Shown one piece after another: positions 16,266-26,226 of a stretch of 64,000 bases of DNA. The stretch spans positions 4,588,001-4,652,000 of the forward strand of contig NZ_AP022584.1 of NCBI RefSeq assembly GCF_010731675.1. The letters are read 5' to 3'. The position numbers and the translations under genes are program-made. Below the pieces are notes generated by a model. That model saw only the letters and a program-made list of their open reading frames with translations, searched no databases and was not told the origin of the DNA. This stretch comes from Mycobacterium marseillense. GTDB taxonomy: Bacteria; Actinomycetota; Actinomycetes; Mycobacteriales; Mycobacteriaceae. Position 1 is the stretch's first letter. Each line of letters starts with the position of its first letter.

Positions 16266-16943
16266 CTAGCTCAGTAGCTCCGACAGTTGCTTGGCGGCCT
16301 TGACGACCGCGTCTTTTCCGCGCATCACCACGTCTTCTCGGTGCGAGATGAGGTTGATGCACGTCGGTGGGGACGGCGCCGGGCGGCGCACCCCCACGGC
16401 CAGGCCGTAGGTATTCGGTTCGATCTCGCCGTAGGTCGTCACCCAGCCGCGCTCGCGCGCCCGCGAGACCAGCTCCCGTTCCCCCGGACGCGGAGGCATG
16501 CAGGCGAGCAAGGCGATCCCAGCGGCGCCGCGGTCGAGCGCGTATCGGCTGCCCTCGTGAAAGGAGAGCTGGTAGGCGACGTGGCTGGGCACGATGACCG
16601 CGATCGCCACTTGCTGGTCGCCCTCGGCGATGAGCAGCGAGACCGTCGTGCCGAGATCGTCGGCCAGCGCGCGCAAGGTCGGCAGACTCAGTTGACGCAC
16701 GTTGCGGTCGAACGACGCGCCGAGCACGGCGAGGCCGGCCGCGGGGCGGTAGCGCCCGTCTTCACCCTTGGCCACCAGCCGAAACTCGGCCAGGGTCGTC
16801 AGCAACCGGTAGGCGATCGTGCGGTGTACCCCGACCTGATCGGCGAGCTGCTGCACCGTGAGCCCGGTGGGGGAGTCGGCCACCATCTGCAGCGCGGTGA
16901 GACCCCTGGCCAGGGTTTGCGACCCGGTACCGGAACCCGTCAC
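16266..16943 (-). CDS. IclR-family transcriptional regulator
   Basis: A 225-residue regulator. The N-terminal winged helix-turn-helix (LTVQQLADQVGVHRTIAYRL near residues 28-47) is followed by an IclR effector domain (VLGASFDRNVRQLSLPTLRA; GSRYALDRGAAGIALLA). It begins with GTG at 16943 and faces the ring-cleavage operon across a 72-bp control region full of GCACA/TGTGC arms. IclR proteins typically sense an aromatic acid or pathway intermediate and control the divergent catabolic genes, which fits this location. Confidence 0.9.
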   Translation of the reverse strand: MTGSGTGSQTLARGLTALQMVADSPTGLTVQQLADQVGVHRTIAYRLLTTLAEFRLVAKGEDGRYRPAAGLAVLGASFDRNVRQLSLPTLRALADDLGTTVSLLIAEGDQQVAIAVIVPSHVAYQLSFHEGSRYALDRGAAGIALLACMPPRPGERELVSRARERGWVTTYGEIEPNTYGLAVGVRRPAPSPPTCINLISHREDVVMRGKDAVVKAAKQLSELLS

Positions 16944-16986
16944 AGCCTTGACAGACCTTCCCGCGAGAGCGAAGCTCTATATATAA

Positions 16987-17014
16987 CGCACATCAGTGTG
17001 CGATATTAGCACAC
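16987..17014. promoter_or_regulatory. Three-armed IclR operator region
   Basis: CGCACA (16987-16992) and TGTGCG (16997-17002) form a perfect 6-4-6 inverted repeat. GTGTGC (16996-17001) also pairs with GCACAC (17009-17014) in a 6-7-6 repeat, so the middle arm is shared. The last arm ends one base before the ATG of the hydrolase, so the + transcript is probably leaderless. TATATA at about 16978-16983 can serve as -10 for iclR. The layout suits alternative binding by an IclR dimer or tetramer. Confidence 0.6.
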
Positions 17015-17015
17015 G

Positions 17016-17933
17016 ATGTACGTCGAAAACGAGAACGAGATTTCCCCGATCTGGAGGCCGGACAGGACCGTGGCGGAGTTCGAGAGCATATGGAGCGATC
17101 TCCAGGGCGTCGCGTTTGAGCAGGGCTACCTCGACGCCGGAGGAATACGAACCCGCTACCTACGGGCCGGGGACCCGGGCAAGCCGGTGCTGGTGCTGTT
17201 GCACGGATCCGGCGGTCACGCCGAGGCTTACGTGCGCAACCTGGCCGCCCACGCGGATCATTTCTGGACCTGGTCGATCGACATGCTGGGCCACGGCTAC
17301 ACCGACAAGCCGGGCCACCCGCTGGAGGTCCACCACTATGTCGAGCACCTGATGGCCGTGCTGCGCACCATCGGTGTCGATCGCGCGTGCATCAGCGGCG
17401 AATCCCTCGGCGGGTGGGTGGCCGCGCGCGCCGCCGTCGACCACCCCGACGTGGTCGATCGCCTTGTGCTCAACACCGCCGGCGGCTCGCAGGCCGACCC
17501 AGCCGTGATGCAGCGGATCATCACCCTGTCCATGGCGGCCGCCGAGGATCCCACCTGGGAAACGGTGCAGGCGCGAATCAAATGGTTGATGGCCGACAAG
17601 TCCCAGGACTATGACGACCTGGTCGCCAGCCGCCAACGCGTCTATCGCCAACCGGGATTCGTCTCCGCCATGCGCGACATCATGGCGTTGCAGGATCCCG
17701 AGATTCGGGCACGCAACATCCTCGGGCCGGCCGAGTACGGCTCGATCATCGCCCCGACGCTGGTGCTCTGGACCAGTGACGATCCGACCGCCGATGTCAC
17801 CGAAGGCCGGCGCATCGCGACGATGATCCCGGGCGCGCGCTTCGAGGTGATGCCCGGCTGCGGTCACTGGCCGCAGTATGAGGACGCCAAGACCTTCAAC
17901 CGCCTGCATCTCGATTTCCTGCTGGGTCGCTGA
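17016..17933 (+). CDS. Meta-cleavage product hydrolase, MhpC/BphD-like
   Basis: A 305-residue alpha/beta hydrolase expected to cut the C-C bond of a ring-fission product. It shows the oxyanion segment [12 protein letters not shown], the nucleophile in SGESLGGW, the acid in [10 protein letters not shown] and the histidine in [10 protein letters not shown]. It starts at an ATG directly abutting the operator arms and has no Shine-Dalgarno. The stop codon overlaps the mhpA start by one base, and mhpA and mhpB follow, which argues for the MCP-hydrolase role rather than a generic esterase. Confidence 0.85.
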   Translation: MYVENENEISPIWRPDRTVAEFESIWSDLQGVAFEQGYLDAGGIRTRYLRAGDPGKPVLVLLHGSGGHAEAYVRNLAAHADHFWTWSIDMLGHGYTDKPGHPLEVHHYVEHLMAVLRTIGVDRACISGESLGGWVAARAAVDHPDVVDRLVLNTAGGSQADPAVMQRIITLSMAAAEDPTWETVQARIKWLMADKSQDYDDLVASRQRVYRQPGFVSAMRDIMALQDPEIRARNILGPAEYGSIIAPTLVLWTSDDPTADVTEGRRIATMIPGARFEVMPGCGHWPQYEDAKTFNRLHLDFLLGR

Positions 17934-19657
17934 TGTCGGCTCCGGGGCAAGAGACACCTGACACCGAGACCGACGTCCTCGTCGTCGGCGCGGGCCCGGT
18001 CGGTCTGACTCTGGCCAACATCCTTGGCCTGCAAGGGATCCGCACGATGGTGGTCGAAGAGCGGGACACCCTCATCGACTACCCGCGGGGGGTGGGACTC
18101 GACGACGAGGCGTTGCGCACGTTCCAGTCGATCGGGCTTGCCGACCGGGTGCTGCCGCATACGGTGCCCAACCAGATCCTGCGCTTCATGGATGCCAAGC
18201 GCCGCGTACTCGCCGAAATGGCCCCGCCCGACGCGCGTTTCGGTTGGCCGAAGAGAAATGGGTTCGTACAACCGCTCGTCGATGCCGAGCTGCTGGCCGG
18301 CCTGGACCGATTCGAACACGTCGAGGTTCGGTGGGGCAGCCCGATGGCCGGCTGCCAGGAAGACGCTGACGGCGTCACCGTCGAGCTCGGCGGCGGAGCC
18401 GAAAACAACGGCGACACAATGCGACTGCGGGCGCGGTACGTCGTCGGCTGCGACGGCGGCCGCAGTATGACCCGCCGCGTGATGGGGGTGTCGTTCGACG
18501 GGACGACGTCCTCGACGCGGTGGCTGGTGGTCGACATCGCCAACGACCCGCTCGGGCATCCGAACAGCGAGGTCGGCGCCGACCCCGAGCGCCCCTACGC
18601 CTCGATCTCGATCGCCCACGGTATTCGCCGCTTCGAGTTCATGATTCACGCCGACGAGACCGACGAACAGGCCGAAGACCCGGCCTTCCTGCAGCAGATG
18701 TTGGCCCGGATGGTGCCCCACCCCGACCGGGTCGACGTGATCCGGCGCCGGGTCTACACGCACCACTCGCGGATCGCCGGCGCGTTCCGCCAGGGTCGGC
18801 TGCTGCTGGCCGGCGACGCCGCGCACCTGATGCCGGTGTGGCAGGGGCAGGGCTACAACAGCGGGATTCGCGACGCGGCGAACCTGGGTTGGAAGCTGGC
18901 CGCGGTGGTGAGCGGCCGCGCCGACGATAAGCTGCTGGACACCTACGACGTGGAGCGCCGCAAGCACGCGCGCGCGATGATCGACCTGTCCACCATGGTG
19001 GGCCGCGTGATCTCACCGACCAACCGGCGGGTAGCCGGCGCGCGTGACCTGCTCGTGCGGTCGGCGTCAATCGTTCCGTCGCTCAAGCGATATGTATTGG
19101 AAATGCGCTTCAAGCCGATGCCGCGCTATGAACACGGGGCGGTCGTACACGCCGCGCCCGGCCGCGCCGATTCGCCGGTCGGGACGCTGTTCATCCAGCC
19201 CCGGGTCGACACCCGAGACCGACAAGATGTGCTGCTCGACGACGTGCTCGGCACTTGGTTCGCCGTGGTGTGCTGGAACAACAACCCCCGCAAACTCCTC
19301 GGCGAGGCCGCATTCGCAAGCTGGAAAGCCTTGGGCGCGCGCTTCTTTGCCCTGCGGCCGGTGACGCAGTTGCACTGGACCGGCCACGACGATCCCGACG
19401 TCGTGGTCGTCGGTGATCGGCGCGGTGACCTCAAAGCGTGGTTCGACACCCACTCGGATTCGGTGCTGTTCCTGCGGCCCGACCGATGCATCGCGGGCGC
19501 GTGCATCGCTCAGCGCACACCCGACCTGAGCGCCGCGCTCCTTGACGTGCTGACCCTGACGCCGCAAGGGGGTGATTTGCAAAGTGGCACTGGCTCTGTG
19601 CTGTATGTCGCACAGCCCGCTCCTGAGTCTTCCGGGGCCGTCGCGGGACCTGCTTGA
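17933..19657 (+). CDS. mhpA: 3-(3-hydroxyphenyl)propionate hydroxylase-like FAD monooxygenase
   Basis: A 574-residue class A flavoprotein monooxygenase resembling E. coli MhpA along its length. It has [15 protein letters not shown], the diagnostic [35 protein letters not shown], and the second FAD motif [20 protein letters not shown], then RFKPMP. It should add a second hydroxyl to a phenolic ring, giving a catechol for MhpB. The natural substrate may be a larger 3-hydroxyphenyl-alkanoate or another phenol, since the downstream genes differ from the classical mhp operon. The gene overlaps mhpB by 74 bp if the GTG at 19584 is the mhpB start. Confidence 0.9.
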   Translation: MSAPGQETPDTETDVLVVGAGPVGLTLANILGLQGIRTMVVEERDTLIDYPRGVGLDDEALRTFQSIGLADRVLPHTVPNQILRFMDAKRRVLAEMAPPDARFGWPKRNGFVQPLVDAELLAGLDRFEHVEVRWGSPMAGCQEDADGVTVELGGGAENNGDTMRLRARYVVGCDGGRSMTRRVMGVSFDGTTSSTRWLVVDIANDPLGHPNSEVGADPERPYASISIAHGIRRFEFMIHADETDEQAEDPAFLQQMLARMVPHPDRVDVIRRRVYTHHSRIAGAFRQGRLLLAGDAAHLMPVWQGQGYNSGIRDAANLGWKLAAVVSGRADDKLLDTYDVERRKHARAMIDLSTMVGRVISPTNRRVAGARDLLVRSASIVPSLKRYVLEMRFKPMPRYEHGAVVHAAPGRADSPVGTLFIQPRVDTRDRQDVLLDDVLGTWFAVVCWNNNPRKLLGEAAFASWKALGARFFALRPVTQLHWTGHDDPDVVVVGDRRGDLKAWFDTHSDSVLFLRPDRCIAGACIAQRTPDLSAALLDVLTLTPQGGDLQSGTGSVLYVAQPAPESSGAVAGPA

Positions 19658-20522
19658 CGATATCGAGGGCGCGATCGCCCAAGCGCGAGGGTTCGTCGAG
19701 GATTTCGATCCCGAACTCGTCGTCACCTTTTCCCCGGATCACTACAACGGGTTCTTCTACAAGGTGATGCCGCCGTTCTGTATCGGCATGAGCGCCACCG
19801 GAGTCGGGGACTACGGCACCCACGCGGGCCCGCTGGACGTCCCGGAGGACCTCGCCGGCGACTGCGCGAAGGCCATCCTTGACGCTGGTGTCGACATCGC
19901 CGTATCGGCCAGCATGGACGTGGATCACGGCACAGTCCAGCCACTCGAAAAGCTGTTCGGCGAGGCCACTTCTCGTCCCGTGATCCCGATCTTCGTCAAC
20001 GCGATCGGAGTGCCGCTGGGCCCGATGCACCGTTGCCGAGCGCTCGGAGCCGCCGTCGGCGCCTATCTCGCCACCCTGGACAAGCGCGTCCTGGTCCTGG
20101 GCTCCGGCGGGCTCTCCCACAGTCCGCCTGTGCCGACGCTGGCGACCGCGGGCCCGCCCGTGCTGGAGCGCATCGTGCACGGGCGGCCGATGACCTCCGA
20201 GCAGCGCCAGGCGCGGCAGGCGGCGGTCATCGACGCGGCCAAGAGCTTCGCCGCCGGCGGCAGTGACCTGCAGCCCCTCAACCCCACGTGGGATCACCGA
20301 TTCCTGGAGATCATCGACGGCGGATGGCTCAGTGAACTCGATCAGTGGTCGAACTCGTTCGTGGCCCACGAGGGCGGCAGCTCCGCGCAAGAGATCCGCA
20401 CGTGGGTAGCGGCGTTCGCGGCGCTGGAGGCCGCGGGACCCTACGAAACCACGGGACGCTACTACAAACCCGCCCCCGAGCTGATCGCCGGTTTTGCCAT
20501 CAGAACGGCACTTCCGAAATGA
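19584..20522 (+). CDS. mhpB: 2,3-dihydroxyphenylpropionate 1,2-dioxygenase-like extradiol enzyme
   Basis: A class III (LigB-type) extradiol ring-cleavage dioxygenase of 312 residues. It opens [19 protein letters not shown], matching the spacing of the MhpB N-terminus, with active-site histidine regions in [23 protein letters not shown] and [10 protein letters not shown], and [13 protein letters not shown] near the end. It should open a catechol ring at the meta position using Fe(II). The GTG at 19584 gives the family length; a GTG at 19572 is also in frame but overlaps the likely Shine-Dalgarno AAGGGGG. The stop overlaps the next start (ATGA), so translation is coupled. Confidence 0.92.
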   Translation: MALALCCMSHSPLLSLPGPSRDLLDDIEGAIAQARGFVEDFDPELVVTFSPDHYNGFFYKVMPPFCIGMSATGVGDYGTHAGPLDVPEDLAGDCAKAILDAGVDIAVSASMDVDHGTVQPLEKLFGEATSRPVIPIFVNAIGVPLGPMHRCRALGAAVGAYLATLDKRVLVLGSGGLSHSPPVPTLATAGPPVLERIVHGRPMTSEQRQARQAAVIDAAKSFAAGGSDLQPLNPTWDHRFLEIIDGGWLSELDQWSNSFVAHEGGSSAQEIRTWVAAFAALEAAGPYETTGRYYKPAPELIAGFAIRTALPK

Positions 20523-22258
20523 CGGACGCAGTGGACGATTTCGATCACGTTGTCGACGTACTTATCGTCGGGTCAGGCGGGGGAGGCATGACGGCCGCCC
20601 TGACCGCCCAGGCCGCCGGGCTCGACGCCTTGGTGGTCGAAAAGTCCTCCCACTTCGGGGGTTCGACGGCGTTGTCCGGCGGCGGTATCTGGGTTCCTGG
20701 AGCGCCCGCGCAGCGCCGCGAGGGCTACGCCCCCGAAGCCGAGGGCGTGGTCGGGTACCTCAAGCAGATCACCGACGGCCTGGTCAGCGAGGCGCGGATA
20801 CGGCGATACGTCGAGACTGCGCCGCAGATGCTCCAATTCCTCGAACAACTGTCCGAGTGGTTCGAATTCGTCTGGAAGCCCGGGTATGCCGACTATTACC
20901 CGGAGCTGCCCGGGGGCTCCGAACTCGGTAGCACCATCAACGTGCCGCCCATCGACCTGCGCAAGTTGGGCGAGGACGAGCAGCAGCTGCTCCAGCCGCT
21001 GGCACTGGCGCCCAAGGGGATCTGGTTGGGCCCCAAGGAATTGCGCACCTTCTACCGCATCCGTCAGTCCTGGGCCGGCAAGGGCGTGTTGCTCAAGCTG
21101 ATCGCGCGGATGGTCAGGGCCAGGGTGTTCGGCGAACGGATGGCCGCGATCGGGCAGTCGCTGGCGGCCCGCCTCAGGCTGGCGCTGCGGGAGCGCGGTA
21201 TCCCGCTGTGGTTGAACTCCCCGATGGTCGAGTTGCTCACCGACGCCGACGGAGCGGTGACCGGGGCGGTGGTGGAAACCGGCGGCAAGTCCCGGCGGAT
21301 CGGGGCGCGGCTGGGTGTGATCCTGGCGTCCGGCGGGTTCGACCACGATCTCGCCTGGCGCAAGGAGCTGCTACCCGAGGTGGACCAGGATTGGAGTTTC
21401 GGCAACCCGGCGGCGATGGGCGACGGTATCCGCGCGGCGCAAAAGGTCGGCGCGGCCACGGACCTGCTCGACGAAGCCTGGTGGTTCCCGGCGATCCAAT
21501 GGCCGGACGGCCGCATGCAATTCATGCTCAACGAACGGATGATGCCCGCGCAGTTCATCGTCAACGGCGCCGGCAAACGGTTCATCAACGAAGCGGCCCC
21601 GTACATGGATTTCGGCCACGCCATGATCGAGGGCCAGAGATCCGGCGTCACGCACATCCCGTGCTGGCTGATCACCGACCACCGGTCGTTCAACCGCTAC
21701 GTCGTCGGGGGACACCTGCCGATACCGAAGATCCCGTTCGCGCCCGTGCCGACCGGCCGCAAGGTTCCGCCGGCCTGGCTGGAATCGGGCGTGGTGAAGG
21801 AGGCGATGACGTGGGAGGAAATGGCGACCAAGATCGGCGTGCCCGCGGGCCAGCTGGCCGAAACCGCCAGCCGCTTCAACGAACTGGCCCGCAACGGCCA
21901 CGACGACGACTTCAACCGCGGCGACAGCGTGTACGACAACTACTACGGCGATCACACGTTACCCAACCCGAACTTGTATCCGCTGGGCGATCCGCCGTAC
22001 TACGCGTTCCGGATCGTCCTCGGGGACCTCGGGACGTCGGGCGGGCTGCGCACCGACGAGCACGCCCGCGTCCTGCGAACCGATGACACCGTGGTACCGG
22101 GCCTCTACGCGGTGGGCAACGCCTCCGCACCGGTGATGGGCCGCAGCTATGCCGGTGCCGGTGCGACCATCGGCCCAGCAATGACCTTCGGCTTCGTCGC
22201 GGCGAAACACGTTGCGGCACAAGCAGCCAATCAAGCCGTTAATACTCATAGGAGGTAA
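20519..22258 (+). CDS. FAD-binding dehydrogenase, KstD-like, in the mhp-type operon
   Basis: A 579-residue flavoprotein related to 3-ketosteroid delta-1-dehydrogenase. It has [19 protein letters not shown] at the N-terminus, [29 protein letters not shown] in the middle, and the C-terminal [19 protein letters not shown]. The ATG overlaps the mhpB stop by four bases. It is longer than classical KstD by a central insertion with an Arg/Lys-rich stretch ([16 protein letters not shown]). Its presence right after an extradiol dioxygenase suggests the pathway handles a partly saturated ring that must be dehydrogenated. It resembles but is not identical to the flavoprotein at 14623-16239. Confidence 0.85.
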   Translation: MTDAVDDFDHVVDVLIVGSGGGGMTAALTAQAAGLDALVVEKSSHFGGSTALSGGGIWVPGAPAQRREGYAPEAEGVVGYLKQITDGLVSEARIRRYVETAPQMLQFLEQLSEWFEFVWKPGYADYYPELPGGSELGSTINVPPIDLRKLGEDEQQLLQPLALAPKGIWLGPKELRTFYRIRQSWAGKGVLLKLIARMVRARVFGERMAAIGQSLAARLRLALRERGIPLWLNSPMVELLTDADGAVTGAVVETGGKSRRIGARLGVILASGGFDHDLAWRKELLPEVDQDWSFGNPAAMGDGIRAAQKVGAATDLLDEAWWFPAIQWPDGRMQFMLNERMMPAQFIVNGAGKRFINEAAPYMDFGHAMIEGQRSGVTHIPCWLITDHRSFNRYVVGGHLPIPKIPFAPVPTGRKVPPAWLESGVVKEAMTWEEMATKIGVPAGQLAETASRFNELARNGHDDDFNRGDSVYDNYYGDHTLPNPNLYPLGDPPYYAFRIVLGDLGTSGGLRTDEHARVLRTDDTVVPGLYAVGNASAPVMGRSYAGAGATIGPAMTFGFVAAKHVAAQAANQAVNTHRR

Positions 22259-22260
22259 CA

Positions 22261-23562
22261 ATGAAAATCTCGCTGTTCTACGAATTCGCCCTGCCGCGGC
22301 CCTGGGCGCCCGACGACGAGCACATCATGATGCAGGACTGCCTCGACGAGGTTGAGGCCGCCGACAAGGCGGGCTTCTCCACCGTGTGGCTGACCGAGCA
22401 TCACTTCCTCGAGGAGTACTGCCATTCGACGGCGCCGGAGATCTTCCTGGCCGCGGCCAGCCAGCGCACCAAGAACATTCGCCTCGGCTTCGGCATCATG
22501 CACCTGCCGCCCGTGGTCAATCACCCCGCCCGCGTCGCCGAACGCATCGCCACGCTCGACCTGCTCTCCAACGGCCGCGTCGAGTTCGGCACCGGCGAAT
22601 CGTCGTCGGTCGGTGAGCTCGGCGGATTCAACATCGACCCCGCCGACAAGCGGGCCCAGTGGGAGGAGGCCCTCGAGGTCTCGATCCGCTGCATGATCGA
22701 GGAGCCGTTCACCGGTTTCAACGGCGAGCACGTCCAGATGCCGGCCCGCAACGTCGTGCCCAAGCCGCTGCAAAAGCCGCATCCGCCGGTCTGGGTCGCC
22801 TGCACACGGCCTGCCAGCGTGCAGATGGCGGCCCAAAAGGCCATCGGCGCTTTGAGTTTCGCCTACACCGGCCCCGGGCCGCTGACCGAGCGAGTCAATG
22901 GCTACTACAAGGAATTCGAAGAGAACGGCGTCCCCGTGACTCCGCGCATCAACCCGAACATCCTCGCGATCGGCGGCGACCTGTCGATGATGGTGGCCAA
23001 GACCGACGAGCAGGCGCTGCAGCGACTCGGTCAGGGCGGCGGGTTCTTCTCGTTCGGCATCATGCACTACTACATGACCGGAGTGCACACGCCCGGGCGG
23101 ACCGGAGTGTGGCAGCGGTATCTCGAAGAGGTCGAAAAGGATCCGACGCTGGCCTACGGGCCGGGCCGGGGCGCAATCGGGTCGCCCGCCACGGTGCGCG
23201 AATTCCTGCGCGGCTACGAAGAGAGCGGCGTCGACGAGATCATCCTGCTGCTCAACCCGCGCAGCCACGAGGGCACCATGGAATCCATCGAGCTGATGGG
23301 CAAAGAGGTGCTCCCCGAATTCATCGAGCGCGACGCGAAAGCCGTGGCGGAAAAGGCGAAGCGGCTCGAGCCTGTCATCGAGAAGGTGGAGGCGCGCCGG
23401 CCGAAATCGACCGCACCACAGTTCGATGAGGATTACTCGTTTGGTGGACTGCCCACCGGCCGCGGCGGTAAGTTCACCGCCAGCGAGATCCCCGAAGCCA
23501 TGGCGGAGATCAACGAAGGCCGTGTGCAGGCGGCGCAACGGGCGAAGGACCAGCAGAAGTAG
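22261..23562 (+). CDS. LLM class flavin-dependent monooxygenase
   Basis: A luciferase-like monooxygenase of 433 residues with the TIM-barrel pattern of the family: MKISLFYEFALPRPW, VWLTEHHFLEEY, LGFGIMHLPPVVNHPARVAE, ATLDLLSNGRVEFGTGES, then KPLQKPHPPVWVAC. A very strong Shine-Dalgarno (AGGAGG) lies 6 bases before the ATG. It uses reduced flavin from a separate reductase, not seen here, and would hydroxylate or Baeyer-Villiger-oxidise a ring ketone. It is longer than many members because of a charged C-terminal tail of ~70 residues. Confidence 0.85.
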   Translation: MKISLFYEFALPRPWAPDDEHIMMQDCLDEVEAADKAGFSTVWLTEHHFLEEYCHSTAPEIFLAAASQRTKNIRLGFGIMHLPPVVNHPARVAERIATLDLLSNGRVEFGTGESSSVGELGGFNIDPADKRAQWEEALEVSIRCMIEEPFTGFNGEHVQMPARNVVPKPLQKPHPPVWVACTRPASVQMAAQKAIGALSFAYTGPGPLTERVNGYYKEFEENGVPVTPRINPNILAIGGDLSMMVAKTDEQALQRLGQGGGFFSFGIMHYYMTGVHTPGRTGVWQRYLEEVEKDPTLAYGPGRGAIGSPATVREFLRGYEESGVDEIILLLNPRSHEGTMESIELMGKEVLPEFIERDAKAVAEKAKRLEPVIEKVEARRPKSTAPQFDEDYSFGGLPTGRGGKFTASEIPEAMAEINEGRVQAAQRAKDQQK

Positions 23563-23595
23563 AGCTGGAGTTCTACCAGGATTTCGAGGCGAGCC

Positions 23596-24426
23596 TTGGG
23601 AGAGATCGACGAGCTGTGGCGCTACGACGGCCGCCGCGCGGTGGTGACCGGATGCGCCTCGGGTATCGGCGAACACGTGGTACGGCAGCTCACCGAGCTC
23701 GGCGCCGAGGTCATCGGCCTGGACAAGCGACGGCCGCCGTTAGAGGTCAACGAGTTTCATGAGGTCGACCTCGCAGACCCGGAGTCGATCGACGGCGCCG
23801 TAGGGTCCATCCGCGGGCGGGTCGACGCGCTGTTCAACGTCGCCGGCGTTTCGTCCGGGATCGGCAACCCGTCACTGGTTGCCACGATCAACTTCCTGGG
23901 TCTGCGGCATCTCACCGAGGCGCTCATCCCGAAGATGATCGCGGGGTCCTCCATCGTCAGCGTGTCCTCGCTCGCGGCGGTCGGCTACCGGGAACATCTG
24001 CGCGAGGTGGCGCCGTTGCTCGACACCGCGTCCATGCGGGAGGGCATCCAGTGGTGTGCCGCCCATCCCGACGAGTTGGGCAATGGCTATCAGCTCTCCA
24101 AGGAAGCGATCATCCTCTACACGATGCGCAGTGCCACTCCGTTGGGCGCCAACGGCATCCGTATCAACTGCTCCGGCCCCGGGGTCACCGAGACCCCGAT
24201 CCTCGATCAGCTGCGGACGGCCTACGGGCAGGGCTTCCTCGATGACATACCCAAGCCCCTGGGACGCGTTTCCGACCCCGCTGAGCAGGCTGCGGTGTTG
24301 CTCTTCTTGAATAGTCGTGCAGCCAGCTACATCACGGGACAGATTGTCTGGGTCGACGGTGGAAACGTCGGTGCCGCGATCGCCCGTGGACTCGAGGAAG
24401 GACGGGCGCATGGCCGACTTGACTGA
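23596..24426 (+). CDS. Short-chain dehydrogenase, coniferyl-alcohol/3-alpha-HSD-like
   Basis: A 276-residue SDR starting at TTG. Cofactor motif is VVTGCASGIGEHV, then DVDA-type strand and FNVAGVS in place of NNAG, catalytic Ser in SVSSLAAVG and the Tyr-Lys pair in YQLSKEA. The long spacer between the catalytic Ser and Tyr (containing LDTASMREGIQW) is typical of the coniferyl-alcohol/3-alpha-hydroxysteroid dehydrogenase group. It would oxidise an alcohol or reduce a ketone in the ring pathway. It overlaps the cyclase gene downstream by 17 bp. Confidence 0.85.
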   Translation: MGEIDELWRYDGRRAVVTGCASGIGEHVVRQLTELGAEVIGLDKRRPPLEVNEFHEVDLADPESIDGAVGSIRGRVDALFNVAGVSSGIGNPSLVATINFLGLRHLTEALIPKMIAGSSIVSVSSLAAVGYREHLREVAPLLDTASMREGIQWCAAHPDELGNGYQLSKEAIILYTMRSATPLGANGIRINCSGPGVTETPILDQLRTAYGQGFLDDIPKPLGRVSDPAEQAAVLLFLNSRAASYITGQIVWVDGGNVGAAIARGLEEGRAHGRLD

Positions 24427-25402
24427 TTTTCGGCGGGTCGCGCGTGACGTCTCCAATTGGGGCCGCTGGGGTGACGACGACGAGCTCGGCACGCTGAACT
24501 TCATCACCGCGGAAAAGATCGCCCAGGCCGCAAGCCTGGCGCGGCACGGCAGGGTCTTTCCGCTCGGCGTGGACTTCGGGGCGTCGGGCCCGCAGGGCGC
24601 CTTCGAATACCGGCACAACCCCGTCCACATCATGACCATCGATGGCGGCGACGCGAAGACATTGGCCCAGTACGGCCCGGGCTGGGCGAGCAACCCAATA
24701 GCCCAACAGCTCAGCAGTTACATGGGCGACGACAATCCATTCCGCTTCAACGACGACTTGATCATCATGCCGTTGCAGGCGGCAAGTCAGTGGGACGCGC
24801 TGTCGCACGTGTACTACGACGAGCAGCTCTACAACGGCTTCCGAGCGGATTCGGTGACCAGCATGGGCGCCGTGCATTGCGGAATCGACAAAGTCGACGG
24901 CAAGGGCATTACCTCGCGAGGCGTGCTGCTGGACCTGGTCCGCCACCGGAAGGCGGAAGTCTTTCTCGAGCAGGGGAATCCGATCACACCCGAAGAATTG
25001 GACGACGTTGCACGCGCGCAGGGCGTGCGGATCGAACGCGGTGACATCGTGCTGATCCGGACCGGCTGGTGGACGAGGTTCGCGCAGACCGGGAACAAGA
25101 CCGAACCCTTCTCCGGACTGGACTGGAGCTGCGCCGCGTGGCTGCACGACCACGAGGTCGCCGCCGTCGCTGCCGACAACCTGCAGGTTGAGGACCTGGT
25201 CTCGGGAGTAGAGGGCGTGTTCCTGCCTCTGCATCTGCTCTGCCTGCGGGACATGGGAATGATGTTCGGCGAGTACTGGGATCTCACCGCGCTGGCCGAG
25301 GACTGCGCCGCCGATGGCGTCTACGAATTCCAGCTCATCGCGCCGCCGCTGAGAGTCGTTGGGGCAGTGGGATCCCCGGTCAACCCGATAGCGATCAAAT
25401 GA
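24410..25402 (+). CDS. Cyclase-family metal hydrolase (kynurenine formamidase-like)
   Basis: A 330-residue member of the 'cyclase' (PF04199) family, which hydrolyses amides, lactones or enol-lactones using a divalent metal. Visible family features are WGRWGDDDELGTLNFI near the start, SQWDALSHVYYDE (the metal-binding His/Asp segment in its large-protein variant), RGVLLDLVRH and GDIVLIRTGWW. The ATG at 24410 follows AGGAAGGA. It could open a lactone produced by the LLM monooxygenase (inference). Its stop overlaps the next start by four bases (ATGA). Confidence 0.85.
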   Translation: MADLTDFRRVARDVSNWGRWGDDDELGTLNFITAEKIAQAASLARHGRVFPLGVDFGASGPQGAFEYRHNPVHIMTIDGGDAKTLAQYGPGWASNPIAQQLSSYMGDDNPFRFNDDLIIMPLQAASQWDALSHVYYDEQLYNGFRADSVTSMGAVHCGIDKVDGKGITSRGVLLDLVRHRKAEVFLEQGNPITPEELDDVARAQGVRIERGDIVLIRTGWWTRFAQTGNKTEPFSGLDWSCAAWLHDHEVAAVAADNLQVEDLVSGVEGVFLPLHLLCLRDMGMMFGEYWDLTALAEDCAADGVYEFQLIAPPLRVVGAVGSPVNPIAIK

Positions 25403-26223
25403 CGGACTTTCAGCGTAAAACCATGTCGGTGGACGGCCTTTGCACCGCCTACCTGGAGGCGGGCGAGGGCGACCCCGTGGTGCTCCTGCACGGCGGTGAG
25501 TTCGGCGCGAGCGCCGAACTCGGCTGGGAACGCACTATTTCCGCGCTCGCCGAACGCTATCGGGTGCTTGCCCCCGATATGCTGGGATACGGAAGTTCGG
25601 CCAAGGTGGTCGACTTCGTCGACGGCCGTGGCATGCGCATCCGGCACGTCGCACGGTTCTGCGAATCGCTCGGTGTTCACTCGGCGCACTTTGTCGGCAA
25701 TTCGATGGGGGCCATCAATCTGCTGACCGACAGCACGTCGGAGACGCCGCTGCTGCCGATCCGTAGCCTGGTGATCATCTGCGGAGGCGGCGAGATCCAG
25801 CAGAACCTGCATTTCGAGGCGCTGCAGAACTATGACGCCTCGTTGCCGGCCATGCGCCGCATCGTCGAAGCGCTGTTCTCCGATCCCGCCTACGCCGCCG
25901 ACGAGGAATATGTGCGGCGCCGCCACGAGTCGAGCACCGCGCCGGGGGCGTGGGAGGCCATCGCCGCGGCCCGGTTTCGCCGCCCCGGAGCCACGCCGTC
26001 GTCGGCCCCGTCCAGCGCACGGGCTTACGAACGCATCGGCGTGCCAACGCTTGTCATCGAGGGCGGCGACGACAAGCTCCTGCCCAGCGGCTGGGCGGCC
26101 CAGATCGCCAAGCAGATCGACGGAGCCCGTTCGGCGGTGGTCGACAACGCCGGGCACTGCCCGCAGATTGAGCAACCGTCGACCGTCAACCAGTTGCTGA
26201 CGGAATTTCTGGCCGTCGTCTGA
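25399..26223 (+). CDS. Alpha/beta hydrolase, second in the ring-cleavage operon
   Basis: A 274-residue hydrolase with LLHGGEFGASAELGW, PDMLGYGSS, the nucleophile in VGNSMGAIN, the acid in IEGGDDKLLP and the His in AGHCPQIEQP. It resembles MCP hydrolases (HsaD/BphD/MhpC group) as much as the first hydrolase of the operon does. Two such enzymes may handle successive C-C or ester cleavages. It is the last gene of the run that begins at 17016; its end is 3 bp from the convergent multicopper oxidase. Confidence 0.85.
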   Translation: MTDFQRKTMSVDGLCTAYLEAGEGDPVVLLHGGEFGASAELGWERTISALAERYRVLAPDMLGYGSSAKVVDFVDGRGMRIRHVARFCESLGVHSAHFVGNSMGAINLLTDSTSETPLLPIRSLVIICGGGEIQQNLHFEALQNYDASLPAMRRIVEALFSDPAYAADEEYVRRRHESSTAPGAWEAIAAARFRRPGATPSSAPSSARAYERIGVPTLVIEGGDDKLLPSGWAAQIAKQIDGARSAVVDNAGHCPQIEQPSTVNQLLTEFLAVV

Positions 26224-26226
26224 TCG

